NCBI GenBank assembly: GCA_034231615.1
Contig: CM067307.1
Coordinates: 7,991,013 to 8,055,012 of the forward strand
From: Meghimatium bilineatum
Taxonomy: Eukaryota; Mollusca; Gastropoda; Stylommatophora; Philomycidae
DNA length: 64,000 bases
Direction of reading: 5' to 3'
The notes under the pieces were generated by a model, which saw only the letters and a program-made list of their open reading frames with translations, did not search any database and was not told where the DNA came from. The position numbers and the translations under genes are program-made. Positions 36,301 through 43,084 of this stretch are shown here, piece by piece (within the stretch, counting starts at the first letter, position 1; every line of letters begins with the position of its first letter).

Positions 36301-39300
36301 CATCTATACAGAAAGCTCTCCAAGCATACCCTATATTTTGTCATACGGACAAGTGTGCAATAATCAGTCTGGCCATTTCTTGATGCTATCAAGCAAAGAT
36401 TTTCTTTTTCTAACTCTTGTCCTTCTAACCACAACTGTTCCTTTCAGGACAATCTTTAAAAGCTAATTGTGTCTCGTTTCACGTCCACCCACTGTCAACA
36501 GTGGTTCCTGCCAATCTGGCATGTGCAGTTATTTTATCTCAAAAATATTTTCTGTACATTCTTAACAGCAAATCCGTGTAACGCACGCCTGTGGCACTTG
36601 TATTCAGACGTCTGCAATCTTCTTTCTGTATCTGCAATGATTGTCCATATTTCACATCTATACAAAAGAATAGATAGTACCAGAAGTATATGCTACACTG
36701 TGGCAGGATATAACGATAGAAATATATCCAAGAATAGAGACAAATATATCCAATAGAGACAAATATGTTCAAGAAAAGAGACAAATATGTCCAAGAATAG
36801 AGACAAATATGTCCAAGAATAGAGACAAATATTTCCAAGAAAAGAGACAATGATGTCCAAGAATAGAGACAAATATGTCCAAGAAAAGAGACAAATATGT
36901 CCAAGAATAGAGACAAATATGTCCAAGAATAGAGACAAATATGTCCAAGAATAGAGACAAATATGTCCAAGAAAAGAGACAAATATGTCCAAGAATAGAG
37001 ACAAATATGTCCAAGAAAAGAGACAAATATGTCCAAGACTAGAGACAAATATGTCCAAGAAAAGAGACAAATATGTCCAAGACTAGAGACAAATATGTCC
37101 AAGACTAGAGACAAATATATCCAAGAATAGAGACAAATATGTCCAAGAAAAGAGACAAATATGTCCAAGACTAGAGACAAATATGTCCAAGAAAAGAGAC
37201 AAATATGTCCAAGACTAGAGACAAATATGTCCAAGACTAGAGACAAATATATCCAAGAATAGAGACAAATATGTCCAAGACTAGAGACAAATATGTCCAA
37301 GAAAAGAGACAAATATGTCCAAGAATAGAGACAAATATGTCCAAGAAAAGAGACAAATATGTCCAAGACTAGAGACAAATATGTCCAAGACTAGAGACAA
37401 ATATGTCCAAGAATAGAGACAAATATGTCCAAGAAAAGTGACAAATATGTCCAAGACTAGAGACAAATATGTCCAAGAATAGAGACAAATATGTCCAAGA
37501 ATAGAGACAAATGAAAACATCCTCATGTCTTATGCACCCAAGGATGTGTAAACATCTTAGAGGGTACAAGGGCATGATTGATGTGTTTGTGTGTAGAGAT
37601 TCCAAGGGTTTGATTGATGTGTTTGTGTGTAGGGGATCCAATGACACAGTGGATGTGTTTGTGTGCGTGTGTGCAGGTGATAAGATACATTTACTTCCAT
37701 AGAAAAAGAAAAATAAGTGGTCAACCACATTTTGTAATTTTTATTGTATTAATGTTTCAGCGTGATATACTCTGTTGGCCATTTTGATAAATCAGTCTAT
37801 ACAGAAGGTAGGTTGTTCATAGTCCATGCTACTGATTATTTCTTTCCTCTATCCTACCCTTTATGTCTATTTAGTTTCCTTCTACTTTTTCTTTTCTATT
37901 TCTGGTCTGTTTATAGTAGCACTTTCTCTTAATCAGAAGCTCACTTTCTCTTCATTCATTTGTGTATTTTCTATACATATAGCTTGTTGTATTATGAATA
38001 TTGGTGAATGAGACAGTTGCTGGTTGTATTATGAATATTGGTGAATGAGACAGTTGCTGGTTGTATTATGAATACTGTTTGATGAGGCAGTTGCTGGTTG
38101 TATTATGAATATTGGTGAATGAGACAGTTGCTGGTTGTATTATGAATATAGGTGAATGAGACAATTGCTGGTTGTATTATGAATACTGTTGAATGAGACA
38201 ATTGCTGGTTGTATTATGAATATTGGTGAATGAGACAGTTGCTGGTTGTATTATGAATATAGGTGAATGAGACAATTGCTGGTTGTATTATGAATACTGT
38301 TGAATGAGACAATTGCTGGTTGTATTATGAATACTGTTGAATGAGACAATTGCTGGTTGTATTATGAATATTGGTGAATGAGACAGTTGCTGGTTGTATT
38401 ATGAATATAGGTGAATGAGACAATTGCTGGTTGTATTATGAATACTGTTGAATGAGACAATTGCTGGTTGTATTATGAATACTGGTGAATGAGACTTCTT
38501 CTTCTTCTTTCGTTCACTTGAAACATGTCTATATCTGTAATTCTGTCTCCTTAATAAAACTCACTGTCTTTTGTAGTTCATACGGTGTCCCATAGAGTTT
38601 TGATTCCAGTGTTGTTTCCTCTGGCCAATATGTCTGCCTCAGCGTTTCATGCTCAGAACACTCTTGAAGTATATGTTTGGCACTCTGTGCTGCCTGTCCA
38701 CATGTACACATGGCTGTGTTGCCAATCTTGAACTTTGTATACATGTGACTGCGGAGTCGGTTGTGTCCTGTTCTGAGATGTAGAATTATAACTTGTTCTG
38801 ATCTGTTCATAATGTGATAGTCATCTTGTGTTGGTGTTTGTGGCTTTCTTATTGACTTGATCATCTGTTTTTTCTGATGGTAGGTGATTGGTATATCTGG
38901 TTGGTCTTCAGCAGCACCTTCCTTAGCCAGTTGGTCTGCTTTTTCATTTCCTGGTATTCCACAGTGAGAGGGTATCCAATGCATGGTTACCCTATACTGG
39001 TAAGACAATTCGCTAAGTAGTTTTTTCAAGTCTGTTAGTTTTTCAGACTGGAGAGCTTGAAGCACTGACCTTGCATCTGTCAGGAATACCACAGGCTGTA
39101 GGTCAGAGTTGGAGTTCAGCAGTTTTTTAGCTGCCACACTAATTGCCTGGATTTCTGCATCATAATTATTGCAGAATTTTCCTGTTTGTGTTCTGATTGT
39201 ATCTCTAGGCTTGTGTGGATATTCTATATATACACCTGCACCTCCATTCCTCACGGCATTCTGTGCTGACCCATCTGTGTATACTGGTGAATGAGACAAT

Positions 39301-39743
39301 TGCTGGTTGTATTATGAATACTGTTGAATGAGACAATTGCTGGTTGTATTATGAATACTGTTGAATGAGACAATTGCTGGTTGTATTATGAATACTGTTG
39401 AATGAGACAGTTGCTGGCTGTATTATGAATACTGTTGAATGAGGCAGTTTCTGATTGTACGGATGCACTGATGTATTTACTGAAACAGGTAATAGAATAC
39501 TTATGGACATGTATGGTGTGTGCTGATGATAACCTGCTCTCACAACTCATCTGTTTTTGGAAGCTGAATGCATGTTGGTCTGTCCAGATTGCTATATCCC
39601 AGTTCATAGACCAAAAACAAATAATTTCACTTGATCACATTTCCTAATTTTGATTTATTTGTCTGTCTTCTTTAGGGATTCGTCGAAGAACAGAAATTAG
39701 GCCAGAGAGAAAAAAACAAAGTGTTGTCTGTGCCATTCAGTGA
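13749..39743 (+). CDS. INPP5E: inositol polyphosphate 5-phosphatase E (whole gene, 11 coding exons)
   Basis: Encodes a phosphoinositide 5-phosphatase that removes the 5-phosphate from PI(3,4,5)P3 and PI(4,5)P2. The family acts at cilia and endomembranes and is lipid-anchored. Coding exons: 13749-15385, 16903-17029, 20466-20563, 23621-23745, 26079-26198, 26973-27089, 27563-27733, 31300-31415, 34419-34555, 37761-37807, 39676-39743. They sum to 2,763 nt (920 aa) with every phase matching and GT/AG at every intron. Residues 1-545 form a long hydrophilic, Pro/Ser-rich N-terminus. The phosphatase domain follows: GTWNMNEQ (580-587), IGTQEN (612-617), WCGDLNFR (753-760), PSYTDR across exons 8/9, KTSDHRPVY (862-870). 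It ends in the CaaX box CAIQ (917-920), as expected for farnesylated INPP5E. The N-terminus is longer than in the vertebrate protein (about 640 aa total). The ATG at 13749 was chosen because the frame upstream has no other ATG before a stop; M7 (13767) is an alternative. Confidence 0.94.
15528..15655 (+). mobile_element. GAA-tailed SINE, group 1 (INPP5E intron 1)
   Basis: 5'-eroded copy. ATTCTCTGGACTATGTCCTG, GAGAGATCCAGCGGGAG and TTGAGAATGAATGCTG are all present in the sense orientation of the gene. Confidence 0.75.
15930..16115 (+). repeat. possible old dispersed repeat
   Basis: CTTGCTGGTTAAATGCACTT and GGTGATTGCTAAGCAACCTA resemble 29570-29600 and 30185-30210 in intron 7 (ACTGGTTAACTACACTT, GGTGGTTGCTAAGCAA). 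The similarity is short and patchy. Confidence 0.35.
16290..16840 (+). mobile_element. RTE/Jockey-like LINE C-terminal remnant (INPP5E intron 1)
   Basis: The plus strand encodes, through several frameshifts, the typical post-RT LINE tail: [16 protein letters not shown], then [16 protein letters not shown]-type, and a closing [18 protein letters not shown]-type segment. No RT catalytic motif remains. Confidence 0.65.
16903..17029 (+). CDS. INPP5E: INPP5E coding exon 2
   Basis: The acceptor is CCCAAATTTAG (16892-16902) and the donor AAAAG|GTAAAC. Encodes residues 546-588, [20 protein letters not shown], the first conserved strand and the WNM motif of the phosphatase domain. Ends in phase 0. 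Confidence 0.93.
17068..17325 (-). mobile_element. GAA-tailed SINE, group 2 (INPP5E intron 2)
   Basis: Begins 38 nt after the exon 2 donor, antisense to the gene. Carries AGGATGTAGTCCGGAGAATG, ATATCTGCGCCCTTTGG, ACTTCAGTATGACTT and TATTCTTTGCTCCCCTTT in group 2 order. Confidence 0.8.
18640..19250 (-). pseudogene. DDE-type transposase remnant (INPP5E intron 2)
   Basis: The minus strand encodes, with frameshifts, [16 protein letters not shown] near 19170, then [32 protein letters not shown] and [20 protein letters not shown]. This is the core of a DDE_3-type transposase family: the second catalytic Asp is replaced by Asn in VMNNASYH, while the Glu in NQIEFVW remains. No terminal repeats were identified. 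Confidence 0.6.
19620..19818. repeat. minisatellite, about 45-bp unit, 4-5 copies (INPP5E intron 2)
   Basis: Unit core CTATCCACCATGTCTATCCT followed by CACTCCCAAATCTTTGTTAG. The core is the inverse complement of the 33-bp array unit at 21488-23003 in the next intron. Confidence 0.85.
19863..20021 (-). mobile_element. GAA-tailed SINE, group 1 (INPP5E intron 2)
   Basis: Full-length copy flanked by the perfect 11-bp duplication AGACACATAGT (19852-19862 and 20022-20032). Confidence 0.9.
20350..20452. repeat. short tandem repeat, ATATGTGTGATTATATAATGTGGGATT unit
   Basis: Three to four units immediately before the exon 3 acceptor region. AT-rich and slippage-prone. Confidence 0.8.
20466..20563 (+). 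CDS. INPP5E: INPP5E coding exon 3
   Basis: The acceptor is CTCTATTGCCAG and the donor CAA|GTAAGT. Encodes residues 589-621, including LDDFILPEK and the conserved [10 protein letters not shown] with the catalytic Gln-Glu pair at 615-616. Confidence 0.93.
20915..21372. repeat. cluster of three small tandem arrays (INPP5E intron 3)
   Basis: TAGTGGAGTGCACTCTATTT is repeated three times (20929-21000). GTTAGCTCTCTGGTAGTAGG is repeated three times (21042-21135). AGGTGGTACCAGATGGTCTC-type units are repeated five times (21240-21372). The last lies inside a group 3 element (see 21200-21487). Confidence 0.8.
21200..21487 (+). mobile_element. group 3 dispersed repeat, 3' part
   Basis: CATGATTATCCTGGGATACT, CCTCCCTTTGAGGA and ATATGCACCCATAAA align with 40640-40735 (TGATGATCCTTGGATACTGT, TCTCCCTTCAGGGACTAAAC). 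A tandem expansion has grown inside it. Confidence 0.55.
21488..23003. repeat. 33-bp minisatellite, about 46 copies (INPP5E intron 3)
   Basis: Unit GATAGACATGGTACATAGAG + AACTGGAAGTGAG. Because 33 is a multiple of 3 and no unit frame has a stop, one plus frame and two minus frames stay open for over 500 codons (for example repeated [11 protein letters not shown]). Units vary at only a few positions (CTGGAAG, CTAGAAG, CTAATAG, GATATGG). I treat it as non-coding satellite because it lies wholly in an intron. Confidence 0.95.
23039..23092. repeat. (ATCT)n microsatellite
   Basis: About 13 ATCT/TTAT units directly downstream of the 33-bp array. Confidence 0.95.
23621..23745 (+). CDS. INPP5E: INPP5E coding exon 4
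   Basis: The acceptor is ATTATTGTAG and the donor TCAT|GTAAGT. Encodes residues 621-663, [16 protein letters not shown] to [13 protein letters not shown], the conserved segment after the catalytic QE motif. Confidence 0.93.
24290..24925 (+). mobile_element. group 3 dispersed repeat (INPP5E intron 4)
   Basis: About 630 bp alignable with 40105-40740. Shared landmarks are AAAGAATAGGGC, GGAGGCAACTAAAGAAAGTT, CTTTTGTCTTCTGTCAAAT, GCACCTCTGTC and GGCATCCATAGACCCCC. The first 70 bp resemble the head of group 2 SINEs (GGGGAGCAAAGAATAGCAAC). Confidence 0.65.
24472..24552. repeat. GATAACACCTATGAT minisatellite, 15-bp unit
   Basis: Five to six units inside the group 3 element of intron 4. Confidence 0.85.
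26079..26198 (+). CDS. INPP5E: INPP5E coding exon 5
   Basis: The acceptor is CTGTGTCTAG and the donor ACAT|GTAAGT. Encodes residues 663-703, including [20 protein letters not shown], the conserved KG-G(A/V)xGI strand and the FINCHL strand of the phosphatase fold. Confidence 0.93.
26290..26760. repeat. degenerate minisatellite, GTTGTTGTCCCAGTAGTTAT unit (INPP5E intron 5)
   Basis: About 20 units of 21-27 bp. The most regular stretch is 26470-26640. It fills most of intron 5. Confidence 0.85.
26973..27089 (+). CDS. INPP5E: INPP5E coding exon 6
   Basis: The acceptor is CTTTTGTTTAG and the donor CCAA|GTATGA. Encodes residues 703-742, [17 protein letters not shown]. This is the helix between the KTKG strand and the DVTT...GD motif, with the usual length for the family. 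Confidence 0.92.
27346..27478 (+). mobile_element. GAA-tailed SINE, group 1 (INPP5E intron 6)
   Basis: AGTCGGATGTCAGGCCATTG, CATTCTCTAGACTACAACCT and GAGTTTGAGAATGAAGGC are present. The tail is lost. Confidence 0.8.
27563..27733 (+). CDS. INPP5E: INPP5E coding exon 7
   Basis: The donor is GAAG|GTACTT. Encodes residues 742-799 with [28 protein letters not shown] (753-760) contains the metal and substrate-binding Asp-Asn pair typical of 5-phosphatases. The acceptor is a tandem TTACAGCAG (NAGNAG); using the second AG would replace Thr-Asp by a single Asn at 742-743. Confidence 0.93.
27806..28487. repeat. 33-bp minisatellite, about 20 copies (INPP5E intron 7)
   Basis: Unit TCTTTCTTTTCACTACCACC + TTTTTCTGCCAAG, beginning about 70 nt after the exon 7 donor. 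Very homogeneous, with single-base variants at 28050 and 28110 only. The sense strand is almost pure pyrimidine until CCAAG. Frames are open on both strands because 33 is divisible by 3. Confidence 0.96.
28588..28880 (+). pseudogene. LTR retrotransposon pol fragment: integrase C-terminal region
   Basis: The frame reads [20 protein letters not shown], then [21 protein letters not shown] and THVKHLRLD. This is the GPY/F-like module at the C-terminus of Ty3/Gypsy-type integrases. The fragment is isolated: no RT, protease or LTR is nearby. It runs directly into the minisatellite that follows. Confidence 0.75.
28886..29452. repeat. minisatellite, 37-38-bp unit, about 14 copies (INPP5E intron 7)
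   Basis: Unit TAAGTATTGTTCATGTGTTA + CAGAGATAAGAAACACAC. Grows directly from the end of the integrase remnant. One unit (29050) carries an ACCGGGT interruption. Confidence 0.95.
29945..30172 (+). mobile_element. GAA-tailed SINE, group 2 (INPP5E intron 7)
   Basis: Sense-oriented, 5'-eroded copy. CATGCATGTCGTGAGAGG, CTTATCCCATGGTC, GCCATGCTGAAGTCAGATG and GAGTTTGAGAATGAATGCAG are present. Confidence 0.75.
30315..30396. repeat. 24-bp tandem repeat, 3-4 copies
   Basis: Unit CAGAGATTAGAAGTAGCTAT + AGAC, perfectly repeated. Confidence 0.92.
31300..31415 (+). CDS. INPP5E: INPP5E coding exon 8
   Basis: The acceptor is CATTTTTTCAG and the donor ATACG|GTATGT. Encodes residues 799-837, [20 protein letters not shown] to VPSYT. 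It holds the conserved F-P-T-K/Y-F-D segment and the start of PSYTDR. Confidence 0.93.
31450..31795 (-). mobile_element. LINE 3' remnant (INPP5E intron 8)
   Basis: ATGATTGGTAGTATCCATAC and CAGATGTGTTGCCTTGGTTG align with 53918-54020, where the minus strand still encodes a LINE C-terminus. Here the frame is gone. Confidence 0.65.
31838..31965. repeat. 32-bp tandem repeat, 4 copies
   Basis: Unit GGAAACAGGGTAATGAAGTT + TTACTAATTTCT. Confidence 0.9.
32390..33490 (+). mobile_element. RTE-like LINE remnant with internal minisatellite (INPP5E intron 8)
   Basis: The frame at 32532-32729 reads [20 protein letters not shown], a LINE post-RT motif. A downstream frame reads [17 protein letters not shown] near 33070-33108, followed by the closing [10 protein letters not shown] at 33390. 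Between the last two lies a tandem array expanded from the LRYKDICK codons. Confidence 0.7.
33096..33372. repeat. minisatellite, about 25-bp unit, 11 copies, born inside LINE coding sequence
   Basis: Unit CTGAGATATAAGGACATCTG + TAAAA. The first unit is in frame with the LINE C-terminal motif [13 protein letters not shown], so the array is an expansion of that codon stretch. Confidence 0.85.
33858..33948 (+). mobile_element. GAA-tailed SINE, group 2, 3' part (INPP5E intron 8)
   Basis: CACAGCCATGCTGTAAAC, ATTCTGTTCTCCTGGCTAC and GCAGGAGTTTGAGAATG. The head is missing. Confidence 0.75.
34167..34256 (+). mobile_element. GAA-tailed SINE, group 1, internally deleted (INPP5E intron 8)
   Basis: The head GAAGATGGATGTGTCAGG and tail AGTTTGAGAATGAATGCTGA are joined, with the middle about 70 bp missing. 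Confidence 0.75.
34419..34555 (+). CDS. INPP5E: INPP5E coding exon 9
   Basis: The acceptor is CAAATCCTGCAG and the donor ACAA|GTGAGT. Encodes residues 838-883: [12 protein letters not shown], then [20 protein letters not shown] (864-869) is the family's catalytic His motif. Confidence 0.94.
34625..34790 (-). mobile_element. GAA-tailed SINE, group 2, partial (INPP5E intron 9)
   Basis: ACTTCGGCATGCCTTC, GGATAGAACAGCCAACTTC and AAAACCTCCTTAGTCACT match the group 2 middle and head. The 3' part is eroded. Confidence 0.65.
34848..35222 (+). other. unidentified 124-codon open frame (INPP5E intron 9)
   Basis: Open from an upstream non-ATG codon. Internal ATGs include the one before [11 protein letters not shown]. 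It is hydrophilic, with a closing [11 protein letters not shown] that contains a CxxC pair. It has base composition closer to coding than its surroundings but no splice signals or recognised family. It may be a fragment of a retrotransposon gag-like protein or a chance frame. Confidence 0.25.
35690..36190 (+). pseudogene. Tc1-type transposase remnant (INPP5E intron 9)
   Basis: The frame contains [20 protein letters not shown], then RMD and (after a TGA in place of TGG) [16 protein letters not shown]. This is the D...DNAxPH...NxIEHxWD core of the Tc1 DD34E catalytic domain. Downstream GGHTIQT resembles the C-terminal end of Tc1 transposases. Stops make it inactive, and no terminal repeats were found. 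Confidence 0.8.
36715..37512. repeat. 22-bp minisatellite, about 36 copies (INPP5E intron 9)
   Basis: Unit AGAGACAAATATGTCCAAGA + AT, with AT/AA/CT variation at the end of each unit. Lies 250 nt before exon 10. The long open frames on the minus strand are products of the repeat. Confidence 0.96.
37554..37670. repeat. short tandem repeat, GATGTGTTTGTGTGTAG unit
   Basis: Three loosely related units about 42 bp apart. Confidence 0.6.
37761..37807 (+). CDS. INPP5E: INPP5E coding exon 10
   Basis: 47-nt microexon-sized exon. The acceptor is TTAATGTTTCAG and the donor GAAG|GTAGGT. Encodes residues 883-899, [16 protein letters not shown], aligning with the stretch between the phosphatase domain and the C-terminal tail of INPP5E. 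Confidence 0.88.
37985..38478. repeat. 37-bp minisatellite, left part (INPP5E intron 10)
   Basis: About 13 units of GAATGAGACAATTGCTGGTT + GTATTATGAATACTGTT, with variants ATTGGT and ATAGGT. It continues at 39281 after a LINE insertion. Confidence 0.95.
38496..39280 (-). mobile_element. 5'-truncated I/Nimb LINE inserted in a minisatellite
   Basis: Nearly identical to 281-1050 of the other LINE. It carries the RNase H and C-terminal tail ([20 protein letters not shown] to the end), with an intact frame of about 256 codons (38529-39299). The flanking 17-bp direct repeat ATACTGGTGAATGAGAC (38479-38495, 39281-39297) is read as a target-site duplication: this ACTGGT variant occurs nowhere else in the array. 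It keeps the 8 bases (near 38705) that the longer copy has lost, giving the [19 protein letters not shown]-type Cys motif. Confidence 0.9.
39281..39452. repeat. 37-bp minisatellite, right part (INPP5E intron 10)
   Basis: Continuation of the array at 37985-38478, about 4.5 units, split by the LINE. Confidence 0.93.
39676..39743 (+). CDS. INPP5E: INPP5E terminal coding exon 11 with CaaX box
   Basis: The acceptor is GTCTTCTTTAG. Encodes [20 protein letters not shown] and IQ, then TGA at 39741. The basic stretch followed by CAIQ is a prenylation signal; a Gln, Met or Ser at the last position favours farnesyl transfer. This matches the farnesylated C-terminus of the family. Confidence 0.92.
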
Positions 39744-40104
39744 CAGTAATGTTCCAAGAGGAGCATAGGACACTTGACAGCTATTGCTTCCAGTGTTACA
39801 CTAGTTTCAGGATTTCTTAGGTGTAGGTTATCATGACTTTCTATTAGCAAGCAATGTCACTAAATAATCCTTATTAGCAATATCATACTAAAAAATTCCC
39901 AGATTTATTCTAATTACCATTTCCTGATCTAGCAGGCATTTCTGGCTGAAAAATATTTTAGCTTAACTGAGGGACGAAACCCTGAACCACAGTGTTAGGA
40001 AAGGCAGAGCTTCAACAACTATGCTACTATGGTTCCATCCTTGCTGACATTTGAATCCACAAATGTACAACCAAGTAAAGTATGAAGACTTATAACCAGA
40101 AAGG

Positions 40105-40740
40105 ATTGGCCTTGTGGCAACTGGGGTCTGGACTTTTAGTTCAGGGTGAAAAGAATAGGGCTGCTATTTTCTTCCCAGGCATGTCATAGGAGGTGACTAA
40201 GGAAAGTTGGAGTGATAGGATGACAACCTGCCACCTGTGAAAAAAAATTATTGTCACTTGCATGTCTTGTCTTGATTTCTTATTTTTGTCTTCTGTCAAA
40301 TGGTACCCATGGATTATGAAGAGATACAGGCTAATGGAAATTGCACCCTAGTTCTTTTGTGGTAATCACCTAGGTGGCAGGGAATGCTAGGTGTGCCATT
40401 ACTGCAGATGGATCAACGGTTCTGACAGAGGAATGATGGACTGGTTGGTTCTTCTTCTTCTTCAGCGTTCATTCTCAAACTCCCGCTGGATATCCCTTGT
40501 AGTAGGACCATGGTCCTACTAGATTTCCAGCAGGATGTAGTCCAGAGAATGGAAATGTGTTGTATCACCGTTTTATTTTTGCCAATGGCCCGACACATCC
40601 GTCTTCGTCGGAAAGGTTGGTTCAAAGATGTATGCTACGCTCATGGCAGGACCTGATGATCCTTGGATACTGTTACATTGGAGTGTCTCCCTTCAGGGAC
40701 TAAACATGCATCCATGCACGCCCCTAACACAACCATGCCT
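40105..40740 (+). mobile_element. group 3 dispersed repeat with nested group 1 SINE
   Basis: Aligns with 24290-24925 (AAAGAATAGGGCTGC, TGTCATAGGAGGTGACTAAG, CTTTTGTCTTCTGTCAAATG, TGCATCCATGCACGCCCC). A group 1 SINE has inserted into it at 40452-40615. Confidence 0.65.
40452..40615 (-). mobile_element. GAA-tailed SINE, group 1
   Basis: Well-preserved copy flanked by the 9-bp duplication GGTTGGTTC (40443-40451, 40616-40624), inserted in a group 3 repeat. Group 1 was therefore active after that group 3 copy. Confidence 0.88.
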
Positions 40741-41227
40741 TACTGAAAGAGTAGATAACTTGCAAAATAAAAATCTAAAATATTCAAGTAAACACTTAAT
40801 GCACAACCAGCATTCAGATAACGAAACAAATATTTGAAAGAATTTCAATTACCATTTTGTGAAACCCTTCACTAGAACCAAATTTTTCATCTGTGTCCAG
40901 CTATACAAGACAATGTAACACATGCTACTGTAATGTCCAAAATACTTTCCTCTAAGTTAACTTTTCTCTATGCTGTTGAATTTCATACAATTACAATTTC
41001 TATCTATCTATCTATCTATACGCTGTATCCCTCCCTTTTTGTCTTGCGGCGTCAGCGGTAGAAGCTACCGACAGTGTAGAAGCTAGTACTAGTAATATTG
41101 CTCGTAGGATACAAATATAGTTCTCAGAAGTCAATTACAATTTACCTATTGATATTTTATATTTTATCCTGTCCAGTGTACCAAATCCCAATTATCACAT
41201 TCATACGATGAGATGTACTTGTAAAAT

Positions 41228-41408
41228 AAATAAAACCTGGTTAAGTCTGGTGAATTGTTGTCTAATTGTGTAATAAAACCTGGTTACGTCTGGTGAATTG
41301 TTGTCTAATTGTGTAATAAAACCTGGTTACGTCTGGTGAATTGTTGTCTAATTGTGTAATAAAACCTGGTTACGTCTGGTGAATTGTTGTCTAATTGTGT
41401 AATAAAAC
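41228..41408. repeat. 43-bp tandem repeat, 4 copies
   Basis: Unit AATAAAACCTGGTTACGTCT + GGTGAATTGTTGTCTAATTGTGT. Confidence 0.94.
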
Positions 41409-41467
41409 TGATTTTCAACAGAGAACAATGATAAATAAGGTTTGTCATCAATTGTTCGGTTGTTTAC

Positions 41468-41606
41468 CTTCTTTAGTGGTCATTCTTAAAGTCCTGCTGA
41501 ATCTCTCTTGTAGCAGGACAATGGTCCTGCTAGTTTTCCAGCAGGATGCAGTTCACAGAATGGAAATTTGTTGTGTCGCTGTTTTATTTGCACAAATTGC
41601 CAGCGA
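41468..41606 (-). mobile_element. GAA-tailed SINE, group 1
   Basis: CTTCTTTAGTGGTCATTCTT, TCTCTTGTAGCAGGACAATG, CAGGATGCAGTTCACAG and TGTCGCTGTTTTATTTGC are present. The 5' end is truncated. Confidence 0.82.
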
Positions 41607-41639
41607 ATAAATAAATTAGCAGGCTATCACAAACCACTT

Positions 41640-41890
41640 TTGACAGTAGTGAAATGGTGTAAACTTATGTGGTTTGGACATGTAATGAGAGACGACTCAA
41701 TTTCTAAAATCATTTGAGAGTAGTAGGAGAGCTGGCAAAAGAAAATCCTGGATTAATCAAATCAAGGTCCTGACATGATTATTCTACACTCATCCAAATG
41801 GCTGACTACAGTAGGTGTTGGAGGGCTTTTTGTGCTGATGTAGCCACTGTGGCACACCTCCAATCCTGACAAGTTATGGGTCTTACATAT
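41640..41890 (+). mobile_element. RTE-like LINE 3' remnant
   Basis: The frame reads TVVKWCKLMWFGHVMRDDS, then RAGKRKSWINQIK, and a closing ALCADVATVAHLQS. This is the LINE C-terminal tail. Related to 7330-7640. Confidence 0.75.
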
Positions 41891-42059
41891 ATTTCTTCAC
41901 AAAAATATGAAATGCAACTTTGTAAAATACTGGACAATCTGATACATAAGATTTTGTTATTAAAAAAACAATAAGTATAATGAGTGTTCAGAAACAAGTA
42001 TTTAATCAAACCATAAAAAAATATGACACAAAAACATTTCATGCTTATCTGGCCTGTTT

Positions 42060-42441
42060 GTGAGTTTAGATATGATAGTTTTCACTTGCCAACTACCAAT
42101 CAATGACATTCACCCACTAAATATCAACTGGCCAGCAATGACTTGTGATAATACAAAAACTGTACATTTTTCTAAAATTAAATTAACCAAAATTGTCAGC
42201 AAAGTAAAACAAGGTGGCAAGAAACAGGAAATATATTAAAGCAGCACAACTTGAAAGAAATATTAGCAGTTTATCATTTGTCACAAAACATAACATTCTT
42301 TAACTTGAAACCAACAGTACAAATGTATAATTTGTCACAAAACAATAAAAAAAATAATACTAAGCTTATATACTGTCTTCATAACTCTTACGTTCAAAGT
42401 TTGACTCACAGATGAGATTGACTCAGCTTCACCAGACTATA

Positions 42442-42445
<4 letters not shown>
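42060..42445. other. AT-rich intergenic sequence
   Basis: No gene supported. TGTACAAATGTATAATTTGTCACAAAACA-type short repeats occur near 42275-42345. Confidence 0.35.

Positions 42446-42472
<27 letters not shown>
42446..42472. repeat. homopolymer run of 27 G
   Basis: An uninterrupted run of 27 G on the plus strand. Could fold into G-quadruplexes; the exact length is prone to sequencing and assembly error. Confidence 0.95.
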
Positions 42473-42489
42473 AGACGTCTGGCATAAAA

Positions 42490-43060
42490 TGACCATAACA
42501 AACTGAAAAAATAATAAAAGATAAGTAAAGGGGTAACTTATTTGAGATGCGTCTAGTACAAGACTGCTTGAAATGAATGGTCACACACGTATGGCTTTGA
42601 AGTAAAATAGTGGACAATAGAAGCCAGCGAGGCGGTTTCGCCAGGTGAAAGAAATACAGACAGCAAGTTTACCACAATAAAGGAGACACGGAGGCAAGAA
42701 AAACACCCGCAGGTAAGAAAGAGCAATAAAGATTATGCAATAGCATAGTTCGTTGAAAGACGCACCAAAGTGGGAGGCAGAGCCGTAGAGCAAAAAACAG
42801 GAGGGGGGTTAAGTTTAAACCATTACTCAAACCAAATGGTCATAGAGACAGATAACAGAGGATAAGAGAAATGCAGAGGAGAAGAAGAAGAGAAAGGGGT
42901 GGATAGACGTGGACCCAAAGAAAGACGGAGATACGTCACTCAAGGAAGGAATATGGAAGTGGGAGGGAACCCAAAGGACACAGGGAATACACAGCAGAAG
43001 AGGGGGGAGGGGCTATCACAGGGAAACATAACTGAAAAATTGTGTACAAGTGTAACAAGA
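42490..43060. other. purine-rich intergenic sequence
   Basis: A plus-strand A/G-rich stretch (for example 42795-42990) with no coding signal. Confidence 0.4.
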
Positions 43061-43084
43061 CATTAATTTCACTTCAAACAAATG

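Noticed and set aside
36539-37526. Leu/Ser-rich repeat frames that look like membrane proteins
   Set aside because: Generated by the 22-bp array in INPP5E intron 9.
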